Below, one piece after another: positions 26,886-40,600 of a stretch of 64,000 nucleotides of DNA (the first letter of the stretch is position 1; each line of letters starts with the position of its first letter). Position numbers and translations under genes: made by a program. The stretch is from Ophiocordyceps camponoti-saundersi (nom. inval.) (taxonomy: Eukaryota; Ascomycota; Sordariomycetes; Hypocreales; Ophiocordycipitaceae). The stretch spans positions 439,424 to 503,423 of the forward strand of contig PDHQ01000005.1 in NCBI GenBank assembly GCA_003339415.1. Direction: 5' to 3'. The notes under the pieces are model-generated. The model ran no database searches, had not been told where the DNA came from, and saw nothing but the letters and a program-made list of their open reading frames with translations.

Positions 26886-29800
26886 TATTATAGCTATAAA
26901 ATATATTAATTAAATAATAGTATTAGTATTATAAATAAAGATTCTAAGCTAAGGAGAAAGGAAAGAAAAGAGGAAAATTCCCGTAAGCGAAATCTTAATA
27001 AAATATATAAAGGCATATGCTAGTAGAGATAGGAGAGGGTAAGGGGAAATCCTAGTAAAAAGTTAACTCTATTTCTAGGTAATTTCCCCTTAAGGTTTTC
27101 CTAAAAATTTTACGATAAGGTTTCTAAGGTTACGTAATTATAGTTAGAAATCCTCGGAAATTACCGTAAAATATCTAGAGGAAATTCTTATAATTGCTAG
27201 CGCGTAATATTACCCCCTAATAAAAGTTTTAATATACTTATTAAGATTAGTAACGGCGATTATATAGCTAAGTGCCCGGGGAAATAGCTATATTATCTTA
27301 GTCGTCGTCCTAATACTTATAATCCGCAGCGGTAGCTTTAACTTAATACTAAAGATTAATAAGTAAACTAGCGGTATTTAGGAAATAGTTATAAAATTCC
27401 TTAAAAGCTATAAGTATATAATAGAAATTTCTAATAAAGTACTATATCTTATCTAGATTATAACTATACTAGCGGACTTAATATTCTAACTAATAATACT
27501 ATCTAATAACCTAAGATTAAAAGATTTACTTAATTTTTTATTTTAATATATTATTAATATTTTCCGGCTTAGCGGGAGATATCTCTTACTTAGGTAGCGG
27601 ATTTATAATAGCTTTCTAAAAGCGGTTAATATAAAATAAGTTCGTTATCTAATAGCTACCTAGTAAGTTAAGGATATAGCTATAGCTTTATTCTTCGATA
27701 ACCGTAAAAAGTCTTAACTATTATACGTTTAAGTATATTATAGGTACGGTTATAAAGAAGCCCTTATAGCTAAAGAATACCTTATCGCTAACTACGAAGT
27801 CTACTAAGCGACGCTTCTTATTTGCTTATATTTCCTACTTATAGTAAGCTTTCTTAATAGCGTTTCGAGCTTATTATTATACCTCTTACGCGCGGGCGAT
27901 AAGTTTACGGGCCGTAATAATTAAGCTTAAGGTAATTAAGGAACCTAGGAGACTAGCTACTAAGAGGGGGTTCCGTATATCCTTACTAAGGGCGATTATA
28001 AGCGGTGCTATACTAATTAAAGCGTGCTATAAGGAGTTATATATAAAATCTAGCGCGGGAAAAAAGGTACTCTAATTATCCTAATATTTATTCGTATAAA
28101 ACCGTAGCCTCTAATCTAAGTATTAATTAGTTACCTTTACGCTACCTTATATTTATAAGTATAGGGCACTATTATAGCGATACTTAATATTAGTTAACTA
28201 ATTAATTTTACTAAAAAATCCTAAGATAAATAAGCTAGCGTTATTAGTAATCTATATATCCGGTATATTAAAAAGATAATAGAGGTATCGGAAATAGCGT
28301 CTAGTAAGCACCTTTATTATATTATTCTTCTTACTTAGTAATATAGCGGTAATCTAGCTTAGCTTATAAATAAAAGTTTAGATATAATTATACCTAAAGT
28401 AATTTTCTAATATAGCTTTCCTATTATAAGCTATATACTCTTATATAGAAGTTAGAATAGGTAAAGGGTATAGTAAGCTTAAGGTCTTATCCCTTAAAAT
28501 CTTATTCTTTTAATACTTATAATAATTACGGATATATTAATAGATATCTTACTTTATTCTAAGCTAATAATAATCTTACCGGAGTATTTAGGTAATCTTA
28601 TTCTAGCTATTATAAGCGAAAATAGCTAGCTTATATATATTCCGAATTAGGATAATACGAAGGAAAAGCTACTTCTAACTATCTTATTTAGGAATAACTA
28701 AGAGGTTACCGTAAAATCTAAGATCTTAGCTTATATTCTCCTCCTAAATTAGTTATACTAATTTTACTCCTAATAAGGCAGAGTTTTCTCCGAGGCGGAC
28801 TAAGGTAATTATAAAAGTTAAGGTTAGGACTTTAAATCTAAGGCTTTCTAAAAGAATTATTATAAGCGTCTTTTCCTTTTTCTTATAAGCTTTTATAGTT
28901 AGAAGCTTAGCTATCTTACGCGAGAGGGTATTAGTAGCTACGTTTAGCTAGCTAAGTTAATATAAGAAATAAATATCGAACTAAGTAAGGAAATCGGACT
29001 ATCGGACTTAGTAAACTAAAAGTAGTCTTTTTATTATAAAGTAAATTAAAGCCTTATAGTTCGTAATTATATTAAACTTTTAATTAAGTAATTTTAAGTA
29101 AAAATACTCGAGGCTTTATATAATAATAAGAAATTTACGGTTTTAGATTAAGTATATATATTTAGCTAAGTTTATTATTTTTAAGAAAAAGCTTATTAGC
29201 TTTTATACTTAGTTATTTTACTATTATTAAAATATACTAGCGGTAGCGTTCTAAGAGGCGTTAGTTTTAAGCTAGGTTAGGAGTTTAGGATAGAAAAAAG
29301 TAAGTACTAGGGCTTATATAGCTAGCTCCTTTATCTTATTAAAAGCCTCCTTTTATTCTAGTCCGAGCTTAAAAATAATATCTTTTTTTAGAAAATAGTT
29401 TAGGGGTTCCGCGGTAATATTAATATAATAGTAGAAAATTTAAATAAAGTTATATAATCTTATAAATAAATAGATAGCCTTATAATTTCGGAGATCTTCG
29501 AATTTCTAATTTTAGATTACTTATATTTTATAAGGGTTTACGCTTATTCCTTAGCTTATATATAATATTATACTAAGGTAGTTAATTTTAATAATATTAA
29601 ACTTTAATTTCCGAATATCCCCTTATAAGTTTACTTAGTATAAGCGCTAAATTATTTCTTAGTATTTCTCTTAATATTCCTTTTCTTCGCTATTTAAGTA
29701 AATTAGTATATTATTAGTATATATATTTACGTAATAATTAAGGAGATCGTAAAATTAGGCGTTAATAAAATTTTAAAATTACGTAAGTTTTACTTTAAAG

Positions 29801-32800
29801 CTAAATAGAAAAATAAGCTAATAGAATATACTAAATTTTATACGGAAAGCTATAAAGTACTTAAAGTTAGGGTTAAGATAGAGATAGTAAAATACTTAAA
29901 TAATATTAATTTTCGAGAACTATTTCGCCTCTTAATAGCTAAATATAATACCTTTTAGGGAGGGAGCGGGCAAGATCTAACTTTTTAAGTAATTATTTAT
30001 CTATTAGTAGTTAATATAAAAGCGTTAAGCTATTAAATATAGCTTTAAGGCGAAAAAAATAAAAGCGGCGTAAGGGCTAGTATTTAGCTTAATAAAACTA
30101 ATCTTAAGTAAATAGTTAACGGTCTCTTTTTCTAAGAGTAAGTATTTTATTAGTATCTTATAAAAAAAAGGTCCTACTAAGTTTAAGGGCTTTTTAAGTT
30201 TTAAGGTTATATTATAGCTAAGCTAAGGATAAGCTAAAATATAAGCTTCCTTTTTATTAAAAAATCTTTTAAGGTATATAAAAGCTAAAGGAATTATATT
30301 ATATATATAAGTAATATATTTAGGTTTTTTACCTTAAAGGAATAGGATTTCCTATCTTATATATATATAGCTAGCTAAGCTTAGCTTTATAATTATAATT
30401 AAGTTATTATTATTATTTTTTAACTTTATAAGTATCTTAAGTATTAATAAGGTTATTTTTTCCTATTATATATAATAAGAGTTTTATTAAACTTAGCGGA
30501 TAAGTTACTTTTTTAAAGTATCTTTATCTATATTATTAGTATCTTAGTTATACTTAGTTAGGGTTTAAGCTAGCTTTTTTTCCTTTATAAGTTATATAAA
30601 GTCCTTTTTCTTTTATAAGCGTTAGAAGATCCGATATTTACGTTTATTTTAATAAAGAAGGTAATTCTAATATTTAGTATCCGCTTAGATAGCTAGGTTT
30701 AAATTTCTATTAAAAAAAGGCTTCTTAGGTAATAAGATTAAAAGCGAGTACTTAGTAAGGGCGGGTAGGTTATCTAGCTAAACTAGTTTCTAGGCTATAT
30801 AATCGAGTAATAACCTTTTCTCCGCTATCTAAAATAAGCTAATAAAAAGATCTTAAGTATAGTTAATTACCTAGCAGATTTCTTACGGAAAATACTATCT
30901 ATCGATTACTAAAGTAATAATTAAATACTTATAAACTAAGCTAGCTTAATAGCTTTAGAAATTAATAAGGGGGATAGGATAGATAGGGATAAACTTAGCG
31001 CCTAAGCGCTTTACTACTTACTTCGCGAAACGATAACTAACTAGGAGATAGGCGTCTATTTTAATATTATATAAGGTAAAGGTATAAAAAGCTATATTAT
31101 TAATTTAAACTTAACTATTAATAATAAATAACTTTTTTATTTTTTATCTTATACGCGATATTTTTAAAATTATTAAAAAGCCTTATAATAGTTTTACTTT
31201 TTTCCTAAATTAAAGTTATCTAATTAAATAGAGTTAGGTAAAAGCGTCTAAGCTTTACGGACTCTTTTTATTTTTTATTAGTTAGGGTAATTTTTAGCTA
31301 TATAGCCCTTTTTTCTATAAATAAAATAAGTGCTATTTTCCTAATAGATTTTTTTCTCGCTTTTACTAAAAGCTTAGCCTTTTTAGCAAGAGGTTATAGT
31401 TATAATTATAATTTTCTTTTATATTTCTAAGGTAACCCTTTTACTTACTTAGCTTTTATAGGAAAACTCCTAATAAGTTAACTTTTTCTTTTAATAGAAT
31501 ATAGCGTTTTTTATATACTTATAGAATTCCTTATATATTATATATAAATCTTTAGCTTTTATAAGAAAGCTTAGGTTAAGATTAGCGGGTAGATAATCTT
31601 AAAGCATATACTTAATCTAAGCTAAAAAAACTTAAGTTTTAGCTATAAAGTAGTTAAACTCCGTAAGGAATTTCTAAATTTCTTACTTACTTATTAATAA
31701 AAAGTTTAGTTTACGAAGTTAGTTCGTAGCTTTAGTAAATTTATTAGGATTTCTATAAATAGATTCTAAATATTAAACTATCTTAGCTAATCTAAAAAAA
31801 GGGCGTTCCTCTAAGTTATATTAAGTTTCTAAAAGTTTATAAACTTTCCTTTCTAATATACGGAATAATATATTTATCTAGTCTTACTTATCTTAAAAAG
31901 TTATCTTATCGGATTTTATCTTATCTTTTAGGTTTATAAGAAAGGTACTAAAATCCTCTTTTTTACCTAAAAACTTATTTACCTCTTTATAGCAAATTTT
32001 TATAAAATTAGAATAGGAGGAGTTTAGCTATCTTACTAGGGCTACTAGCGTAAAAATATCCTAAGCGGCCTTTTTAATTAAGACGAATATCTTTTTATTT
32101 ATATTAAATATAATTAATATTTTTTAATAGGTTTTTTCTATATTCGAGTTTTAATTTTTCTAAGTTAACTAACTTTAGAGTTTTATAACTTACGCTTATA
32201 ATTATATTATTTTTATATATTACTTTTATAATATAGTTATATTAGTAATATTTTAAAAAGAGGTAGCTATTATCGTAATTTAGTTTTCGCTAATATCTCG
32301 TTCTATTATAAAGTTAGGCGTCTCCGAGGCGAGTCTCCTTAATCGCCTAAAAGTTTAGTTAGGAGCTCCGAATATATATCTCGAAGCTAGTTATAGTTTA
32401 AATCTTAGTTATATATAAGTTCCTTTCTATCCTATATAAGAATATAAAAATAAGGTACGGGTTTCTTAATCGCTTATTAGCGAATTTAAGCTTAAAATAA
32501 TATTATAGCTATAAAATATATTAACTAAATAATAATATTAGTATTATAAATAAAAATTCTAAGCTAAGGAGAAGGGAAAGAAAAGAGGAAAATTCCCGTA
32601 AGCGAAATTTTAGTAAAATATATAAAGGCACGTGCTAGTAAAGATAGGAAAAGGTAAGGGGAAATCCTAGTAAAAAGTTAACTTTATTTCCGAGTAATTT
32701 CCCTTTAAAGTTTTCCTAAGGATTTTATAATAAGGTTTCCGAGGTTACGTAATTATAATTAAAAATCCTTAGAAATTACTATAAAATATTTAGAGGAAAT

Positions 32801-32824
32801 CCTTATAATTACTAGCGCGTAATA
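26886..32824 (-). mobile_element. Gyp2: Ty3/gypsy element nested in Gyp1, minus strand
   Basis: LTRs are exactly 324 bp each (26,886-27,209 and 32,501-32,824), starting TATTATAGC and ending CGCGTAATA. Perfect 5-bp target duplication TTAGT at 26,881-26,885 and 32,825-32,829. Inside the left LTR a run of C on the plus strand (27,213-27,217) is the complement of a polypurine tract, which sets the orientation as minus. Total 5,939 bp. On the minus strand: gag with zinc knuckle (about 31,290-31,370), RT (YxDD region near 29,720; ILIYLNSEEKEY), the LGIILY...GISVNPYKI block near 29,550, RNase H (LE-KEAFNKIKELAI near 29,330, then KFLIII near 29,130) and the integrase side toward 27,600. Confidence 0.9.
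27300..32250 (-). pseudogene. Gyp2 gag-pol relic
   Basis: Reading through RIP stops on the minus strand gives a CX2C-type knuckle trace ending KKGYIAKNY, the RT catalytic segment, the thumb motif and the RNase H start listed under Gyp2. No intact frame survives. No chromodomain was identified in this family. Confidence 0.75.
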
Positions 32825-33666
32825 TTAGTAATAGCGCAAGGGGCGAGTTATACGGTATTAAGTTATATCTTAAGGCGGTCGGCGCGGGCTTAGAAAGCAG
32901 GCGTTAAGATAGTATAATAGCTAAGAGTATTACTTTTATAAGCGCGGGCGGGCTCTTAGATAGCTTCGTTACTAGTAGCTATATTCTATAAATTACGGGC
33001 AGCCTGCTAAAAGCGTGCGTCCTTAGCGAAGAGGTGCCTTTTTTAGAGGCACCTCCTATACTATAAATAATACGCTTAGTAAGCCGCCGCCCGGCCACGG
33101 ATATATTTAGCTATACCCTTATTTATAAGGTTATTAAGGTAAAGCGTATATATATATAATACTTTTATTAGCGGCGCGGCGTCTTTATCGTTACTATTTC
33201 CCTATACGATATATTCCCTTATAGCGTAAGTTAGCGTTAAGGGCGCGGTTAATATATTAGCGAGATAATAAATAAAGTAATATATTAATAAAAAAAAAAT
33301 AACGCGAGGAGGCGGCGCGGTAATAGCGTAATAATAATAAGGTTAATATTTTTAGAATAGGTAATATATAGAAAAAGAAAAGAAAGGAAGGGGAACGCGT
33401 AGGGGAATTTTTATTTTATTTTAACTTATGCCCCCGCCGGGAACGGAACTTCTATTTTCCTAGGGCGGCGAGGTATATAAGGGATTTAGGCATAGCCCGA
33501 ATAGCTAAGTTACGTGGGGTAATTAGTTATTTCCGCGCGCGGCGCGCGCGCGGATCGCCTACCCCTATTAGGCGTTATAACCCCTTTTCTATAATTCTTT
33601 ATAGTCGTTCTAAATAATAGAGTCACCTCCTCGTAGATAGCCCGGAGGCCGAACCCTTATAGTTAA

Positions 33667-33862
33667 TAGCTTAATTTATTAGCTATTTTTACTATTTTAA
33701 TAAAGCTAATTTTAAAAAGCTATAAGATTTAATTAAAGCCGATACTTACTAAAAGTATATATAGCTAATATTTTTATAATAATATTATTTAAAAAAATTA
33801 ATTTTAAGTTATAAAATAAAATAAGGAAAAGGGATAAGATATAAAAAATAAAAGTTAAGTTA
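33667..33862. mobile_element. E0 internal remnant between Gyp1 and Gyp3
   Basis: 196 bp of RIPped sequence lying between the two independent insertions; belongs to the host element. No coding trace. Confidence 0.55.
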
Positions 33863-35834
33863 ATTTATATAAGGGATTCGGGCTACGCTTAAATAGCTAA
33901 GTTATATAAGAGGTGCTTAGTTAAGTCCGCGCGTATAATAGGCGCGGGGTATATATAAGTATACGCGATTAGTTAGCGCCGCGCGCGGGATAAGCGTAAG
34001 CTATATATAAACTATAATTTTAAGTATATATATTATATATACTTTAAAACCTCTTAAGTTATTCTATATTAATAAAGTTAGCCTTTTATAAATATTAAAA
34101 AATATAAAACTTTTATAATAAAATAACTTTAACTATAAATAACTTTTATATTTAATAAGCTATTATTACTTAGCTTTTAGAGTAATAAGCTATTACCTCG
34201 GAGCTTTAAAGCTTTATATATTAATAATATTAATTTATATAGCTTTTTAAGTAATAGTAGTTATAACCCCGCTATAAGCTATTACCTCTTAGCTTATTAT
34301 TTAATAGCAATAAGGACCTTTTTTTAATATAGCGCTCCCTTATATCTTATAAGCTATAAGCGGATTAGGCTTTTATTAATATTACTTATAACTAATAAGT
34401 ATTTCTTTATTAATATTTATTTTTTATAATTTAAGCTAAAATAGCTTTATTTTTAAAGTAAAATATTAAATATAAATATAATTTTAATTACTTTTTAAGT
34501 TACCTTAATATTATATTTACTAACTTATATTAGCGCTAAATAGCTATAATAAAGCTTAAATACTTTATATAAAGCGCTTTTAAGTTTTTCTTTAATTTCC
34601 TTATCTATTTTAAAGCTAAGCTTATTCTAATAAATAATATTAAATAAGCTAATAAAATTAAGGTTATATACCTTTATTATATTTTTACCCTAGCTTTTTA
34701 CTAATATTATATAAAGCGTAATATTCCCCTAACTAAGTATATTATTATTATTATTAAAATTCACGCTATTACTATAAATATTAAGTTATTCTATCTTAAA
34801 AATAAAAGCTAGATACCTTTACTTTCCGCTTTTAAGCTATCCTAAGATACTCTAATAATTAATATATATTAAACTAATACTTAGCCGCGCTTTAATAAAT
34901 ATAATAATCCCCTTTTTAAGGCTAAAATAGCTATAATAATAAGACTTATTATTAGGCGACTAAGGCTAATAGCGATAAGATTATAAAGTAGCGCGCTAAG
35001 GGCCGCTACCTCTATTATAGCGGTATTAGCTATTTCTCGCGCGAATATAAGCTTAATCCTCCTTTATAAGCTTTTTTAGTTTACTTTATAAATATTATAA
35101 AAAAGGAGGAGAACCTTATTTTAAACTAATAAAATAAATCCCCCTTATATTAAGTTTCTTATAAAGGGAGGACTTTTATAATAATATTACTTATAAAATA
35201 TTAGATAACTATTTTATAAATATTAGTTAAAATATAAACTTATTTTCTTTTCTTTCCCTTATATTTATAAATTCTACTTTTTTTATTATTATATAAGCGG
35301 ATAATAGCTATAATTATTATACTATTATAAGCGAATTTTTTATATAGCGTTATTAGCTTAAGCGAATTCCCTTTTCTTATTTATAAGTAATTTATATTAT
35401 TATATAAATATATTATTAATAGCGTATACGCTTTAAGCTATACTTATTTATTTATTACTTTATTTACTTTATAGCTAATATTAATAACTAATAATTACTT
35501 ATAATAATATATATAATCTTAAGCTTTACTTAAAACTTAATTCTTAGCTTATTTTAAATAGCGCGTAATAATATTTTATTATATTTTAATAAGCGGGAAA
35601 TAATAGTTTACTTTACTAGCAGATTAATTATCTTATATTTTAAATCTTAGTAAGTTATTTACCTTATTATAGCTATCCTTAAGTTTATCTTTATAGCTCT
35701 TATTTACCGCAAATCCTAATAGCGTACTAGTTATTAATTCCTTACTATTAGCTTATAAAATATCTTTTATATTTTATATATTAAAACCTTTACTTTAACT
35801 ATAAGCCTCTTTTTATTTTCTAAAATATTAGATT

Positions 35835-37610
35835 TATAAAAGTCTTACTAAGGCGACTATAAAAGTAAGCTAAAGTAAAGTTATAATTAAAGCTATCGAA
35901 AAAAGGAAAAAGAGGGGAGAGAAGCCCCCCTCCTAAGCTAGCTATATACCCCGCGCGATAACTAAGCGCTATCGGGAAAACCTAAATATATCCGCTATAA
36001 TCCCCCTTATCTAGCTACGATTAGTTATAAACTAATCTTTTATATAGCCCTCTCCTTAAGCTAGCTAAGGAGGTAAAAGCGTAAGACGGAAAAATTACGT
36101 ATTACTACGCTAGTAAGATACTTTATATAGTTCCTAGCTAATAGCTTAATAGCCTCCGTAAAGATAAGGATAAAAGGGCGGAAAAGCTTTTTTATAGCTT
36201 AAGAAATTAAACCCTAATTTTTATAGGGAAGATTTTAATAAGCTTAAAATCGTAATACCGCTTAAAATAAGAATTAATAAACTTATATATTAATAGTAAA
36301 AACTTACTTATATAGCTAGCGTATAAGATTAAGTAATATTATATTAGTTACGGAAAGCTTAGAGGATACCTTAATTATAATAAATAGTAAAGCTAGCTAT
36401 ATATTTATCGCTATATATTATTAGCGCTAATTTATAAGCTAAAGCGTAATATAATTATAATATATATTTACTAATAAATTTATACGCCTAAGCTACGCGC
36501 GGATTATTTTTATATAAGGTAACGTAATAAAGCTAGAAATTACTTAAGCTATAATATTTAGCGTATACTTATCCCTCCTTACTTATTATCCTCTTAATTA
36601 AAATACTTTAAATTTACCTCTAATTACCTTACTTTACTTATAAAAAGCCCTAACCTTAATATTCTTATTTACTTATAAAGCTTTAAATAATTACGCTTAA
36701 AATAACTAATCTAGTTATATTAATAATAATATTAGCGCTTAGTAATATTAAAATAAAATTATATAAACGCGATATTTATTAAATTAGCTAAAAAGGGGGG
36801 CGGTAAATTAACTAATATATTAGGAATATTCCTAAAATTAAATATTTTATTAAAGCTTTAAAGAAAGCTAATAAAAGCTACGTATATTATAAGCTAGTTT
36901 TTATAATCTAAGCGCTTTTATAGCTCCTTATATAGCTTAGATAAAAGTAAAATAATTTTAATATAATTAAACTAGTTTAATAGTTTAGCTTCGAAGAAAA
37001 TATATTCTTACTTTATAATATATTTTTTAAGGGGCTCTAATAGCCCCTAATATATCCTAATTAAGGAAAAACCTATTTAGCGCTTTTTATAACTCTCCCC
37101 GAAAAGCTTAGAAATATACGCTAAAAAAGCTTTAAGCTAATAAGAAAAATCTATAGCTATAATAACGTATAGAAAGAATATTTACTAAAAAGTGCTAAAA
37201 TAAGAAAAAACGTAATAAAATTAAAACTTAGGCTTCTTAATTACGGCTCTATTAATCGTAAATTTAGTATATATAGTAGCTAGCTAAGAATCTAAGCTAA
37301 AATAAGCTAAAAGCGGCTCTAATATAAGTAAAATTTAATAACGTTTTATATTAAAATTTTACTTTTATATTTAGTTAGCGGTAAAAAGAGCTTTAATTAA
37401 TATAAAGGTCTTACTAAGGCGATTATAGAAGTAAGCTAAAGTAAAGTTATAATTAAAGCTATCGAAAAGAGGAAAGAGAGGGGAGAGAAGCCCCCCTCCT
37501 AAGCTAGCTATATACCCCGCGCGATAACTAAGCGCTATTAGGAAAACCTAAATATATCCGCTATAATCCCCCTTATCTAGCTATAATTAGTTATAAACTA
37601 ATCTTTTATA
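35835..37610. mobile_element. Small non-autonomous LTR element, copy A (in Gyp3)
   Basis: 1,776 bp with 210-bp terminal direct repeats (35,835-36,044 and 37,401-37,610), TATAAAAG...CTTTTATA. GATT/AATT next to the ends is a RIPped 4-5 bp target duplication. The empty site is preserved in the Gyp3-family copy at 61,280-61,290. The 1,356-bp interior has no recognisable pol and is too small for one, so this is a TRIM-like or reduced element mobilised in trans (inference). Confidence 0.88.
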
Positions 37611-37619
37611 AATTTTATT

Positions 37620-40600
37620 AATTTTTTTAATAAGGAGAAGGTAAGTATATTACTTTTTTATTATAATAATTATAATTATTATATTTAACTTTGCTAAAAA
37701 CTTAATAGTTTCTTACTTTTTTTACTATAAGGCTTATTTTATAATATACTTTATAAGTACTTTCTTAAAGTTTAGAAATAAATTATTAACTTAATAAATA
37801 AAAAGTAAATCCGCGCTAGCTTATTATTTATAGCTGCTTTTATCTTACTTATAAAGAAGCTAAAAAGTAGGTAGCGCTTTTATATTAATTATCGCGCTTT
37901 AAATAAAGTAATAAAGTAAGATTATTATCCTCTTTTACTTATTAAAAAAACGCTTTATAGCTTTTCTAATACTTATTAGTTTATAAAACTTAATATTTAT
38001 ATTACTTTTTATAAGCTTTATATTATAAAAAGTAAAGAATATTTTATAGCTTTTTATACTTAGTTTAGTTTATTTAAATATTTTATTTACCTTTTTAGCT
38101 TTATAAGTATACCTATTATATTTTAATATTATATTAATATAACTTTTAATAACTTCCTAAGGGATTTTATTATAATATACTTAAATAATATTTTTATTTA
38201 TTTAGGAGGTTCTTATTTTAATTATTAGTATAAAGTATATATTATACTTTTATATTTTTATTAAGCTAAGCTTTTCCTTAACTTTAATAAATATAATTTT
38301 ATTATTTATAAGGTTAAGTATTTAAAGTTTATTATTTATATTAGTTAAAAAGTATAGCTAGATTTTATTAAAATCTCTATAATTTTAGAATAAGAGGCGC
38401 TAACTTATATTTAAAATATATATAGTTTTTTTAAGTTTACTAATTTTTATTATAACTTTATACTTTATTTCTTAAACTTTATAGCTTTTTTAGTTAAGCT
38501 TATAAAACGCGGCGCGCTTTTCTATTAGATTAATAAATATTAGCTTATTTTTAATACGCTTAAGTCCGTATTTATTTTTACCCTTATCTTTACTTAATAA
38601 AATTTAAATTATAATATTATTATTAAAGCTAACTATTCTAATAAGGTAATTAGCGGGTATTTTTCCTAGTTTAGCTTAAACTATATCTTTTAGCTTATTA
38701 TATATTATTCTAAGAAATTTCTATTTATAGAATAAAATTATATTATTTATAATAAAAAACTTCTCGCTATTATTTTTTATATTAAAGCGTAGTTTACTAA
38801 ATTATATAAAATTACCTAGCTATTCTTTATTTTTATAAATTATAAGGCTTTAGAGTATTTTATTACGCTTAAAGTTATAATTAAATATTAGGCGCGTTAG
38901 GCTAAGACGCTTATTTTTTTAATTTCCGCCTTTAGTATTATTTTAGCATATAAGCGTTTTAGCTTAATACGCTCTCCTAGCGAAAATAAGATCGCTATAA
39001 GATAAAGAAGCGCTTTAGTTAGATTATATAGCTTATATTTATCTGCTTTTTTAAGTTATAGCTAGTTTAGTTTAGCTTAGCTTTATTTTAGTTCCTTATA
39101 GCTATACTTTTTATTTAGAATTCCCTAGCCCCCTTTTATAATAAGACCTTATAAGACTTTTAGTTAGAGGCTCTCTATATTAATCTTTTTTATTATATAC
39201 GCTACTATATAGTTTAGTTAAGCGCTTAGAAGTTTCCGCTAAAAGTAAGTACTAATAAATAAGTTATAAACTATTTTATCTTAGCTTATAAATAGCTATA
39301 ATTTTAAAACTATCTTTAAGTTCCTAAGTAAAAACTTTTAATTATAATACTTATCTAATAAACTTATAATTCCCTTATAATAAGATATTTTAATAAGAAT
39401 ATTACTTTTATATTTCTTTAATATAAGTTTTATTAAAATAGTATATTTATAAATATAGTATATTTTACTTATAATTATTATTATTATAAAGATTACTTTA
39501 ATTATTAGTACTATTAAGGGTTATTTTAGCTATTACTTTTTTCTAAATAGTTTTAAATAACTTTTTTTATAAACTTTATAACTAAGCTACTCGCTACCTT
39601 AAAGTCCTAGCCCCGTTTCCTAATAATTATTATAAATTCCTTATCTAAATATATTTAGCTTAAAGTTATAATATTTATAAATACTAAGTAATATACTAAG
39701 CGCTTTATCTAATATTAATAGTAGTTTTATAGCTTCCTTTATAAGTTAATTTCTATTTACTATAAAGGTCTTACTAAGGCGACTATAAAAGTAAGCTAAA
39801 GTAAAGTTATAATTAAAGCTATTAAAGAGAGGAAGGAGAGGGGAGAGAAGCCCCCCTCCTAAGCTAGCTATATACCTTACGTAATAACTAAGCGCTATCG
39901 GGAAAACTTAAATATATCCGCTATAATCCCCCCTATCTAGCTATAATTAGTTATAGACTAATCCCTTATATAGCCCCCTCCTTAAGCTAGCCGAGGAGGT
40001 AAGAGCGTAAGATAGAAAAATTATATATTACTACGCTAGTAAGATATTTTATATAATCCCTAGCTAATAGCCTAATAGCCTCCGTAAAGATAAGGATAGG
40101 AGGGTAAAAAAGCTCCCTTATAGCTTAAGAAATTAAACCCCGATTTTTATAGGGAAAATTCTAATAAGCTTAGAATCGTAATACCGCTTAAAGTAAAAAT
40201 TAATAAACTTATATATTAATAGTAAAAATTTACTTATATAGCTAGTATATAAAACTAAATAGTATTATATTAATTATAAGAAGCTTAGAGAATACCTTAA
40301 TTATAATAAATAGTAAAGCTAGCTATATATTTATCGCTATATATTACTAGCGCTAGTTTATAAGCTAAGGTATAATATAACTATAATATATACTTACTAA
40401 TAAATTTACGCGCCTAAGCTACGCGTAGACCGCTCTTATATAAAGTAATATAATAAAGCTAGAAATTACTTAAGTTTTAATATCTAATATATACTTATCT
40501 CTCCTTACTTATTATCCCCTTAATTAAAATATTTTAAATTTACCTCTAACTACCTTACTTTATTTATAAAAAACCTTAACCTTAATATCCCTATTTACTT

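Larger units (their letters stand above)
21233..33661 (+). mobile_element. Gyp1: Ty3/gypsy chromovirus, RIP-inactivated, inserted in E0
   Basis: LTRs are exactly 186 bp each (21,233-21,418 and 33,476-33,661), starting TATAAGGG and ending CCCTTATA, i.e. RIPped TG...CA ends. A perfect 5-bp target duplication GTTAA flanks it (21,228-21,232 and 33,662-33,666). Order on the plus strand: gag with a zinc-knuckle trace (about 22,335-22,382), reverse transcriptase (about 23,549-23,930), RNase H and integrase region (about 24,000-25,900), chromodomain (about 26,007-26,165). Gyp2 is inserted after pol. Without Gyp2 and its duplication the element is about 6.5 kb. The purine tract before the 3' LTR is AGGGCGGCGAGG. 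The opening of its LTR is shared with the Gyp3 LTR, so the two families are related. Confidence 0.9.

Noticed and set aside
36045..37400. Interior of the small LTR element as a captured host gene
   Set aside because: No recognisable protein could be read across RIP stops in any frame by eye, so no product is claimed.
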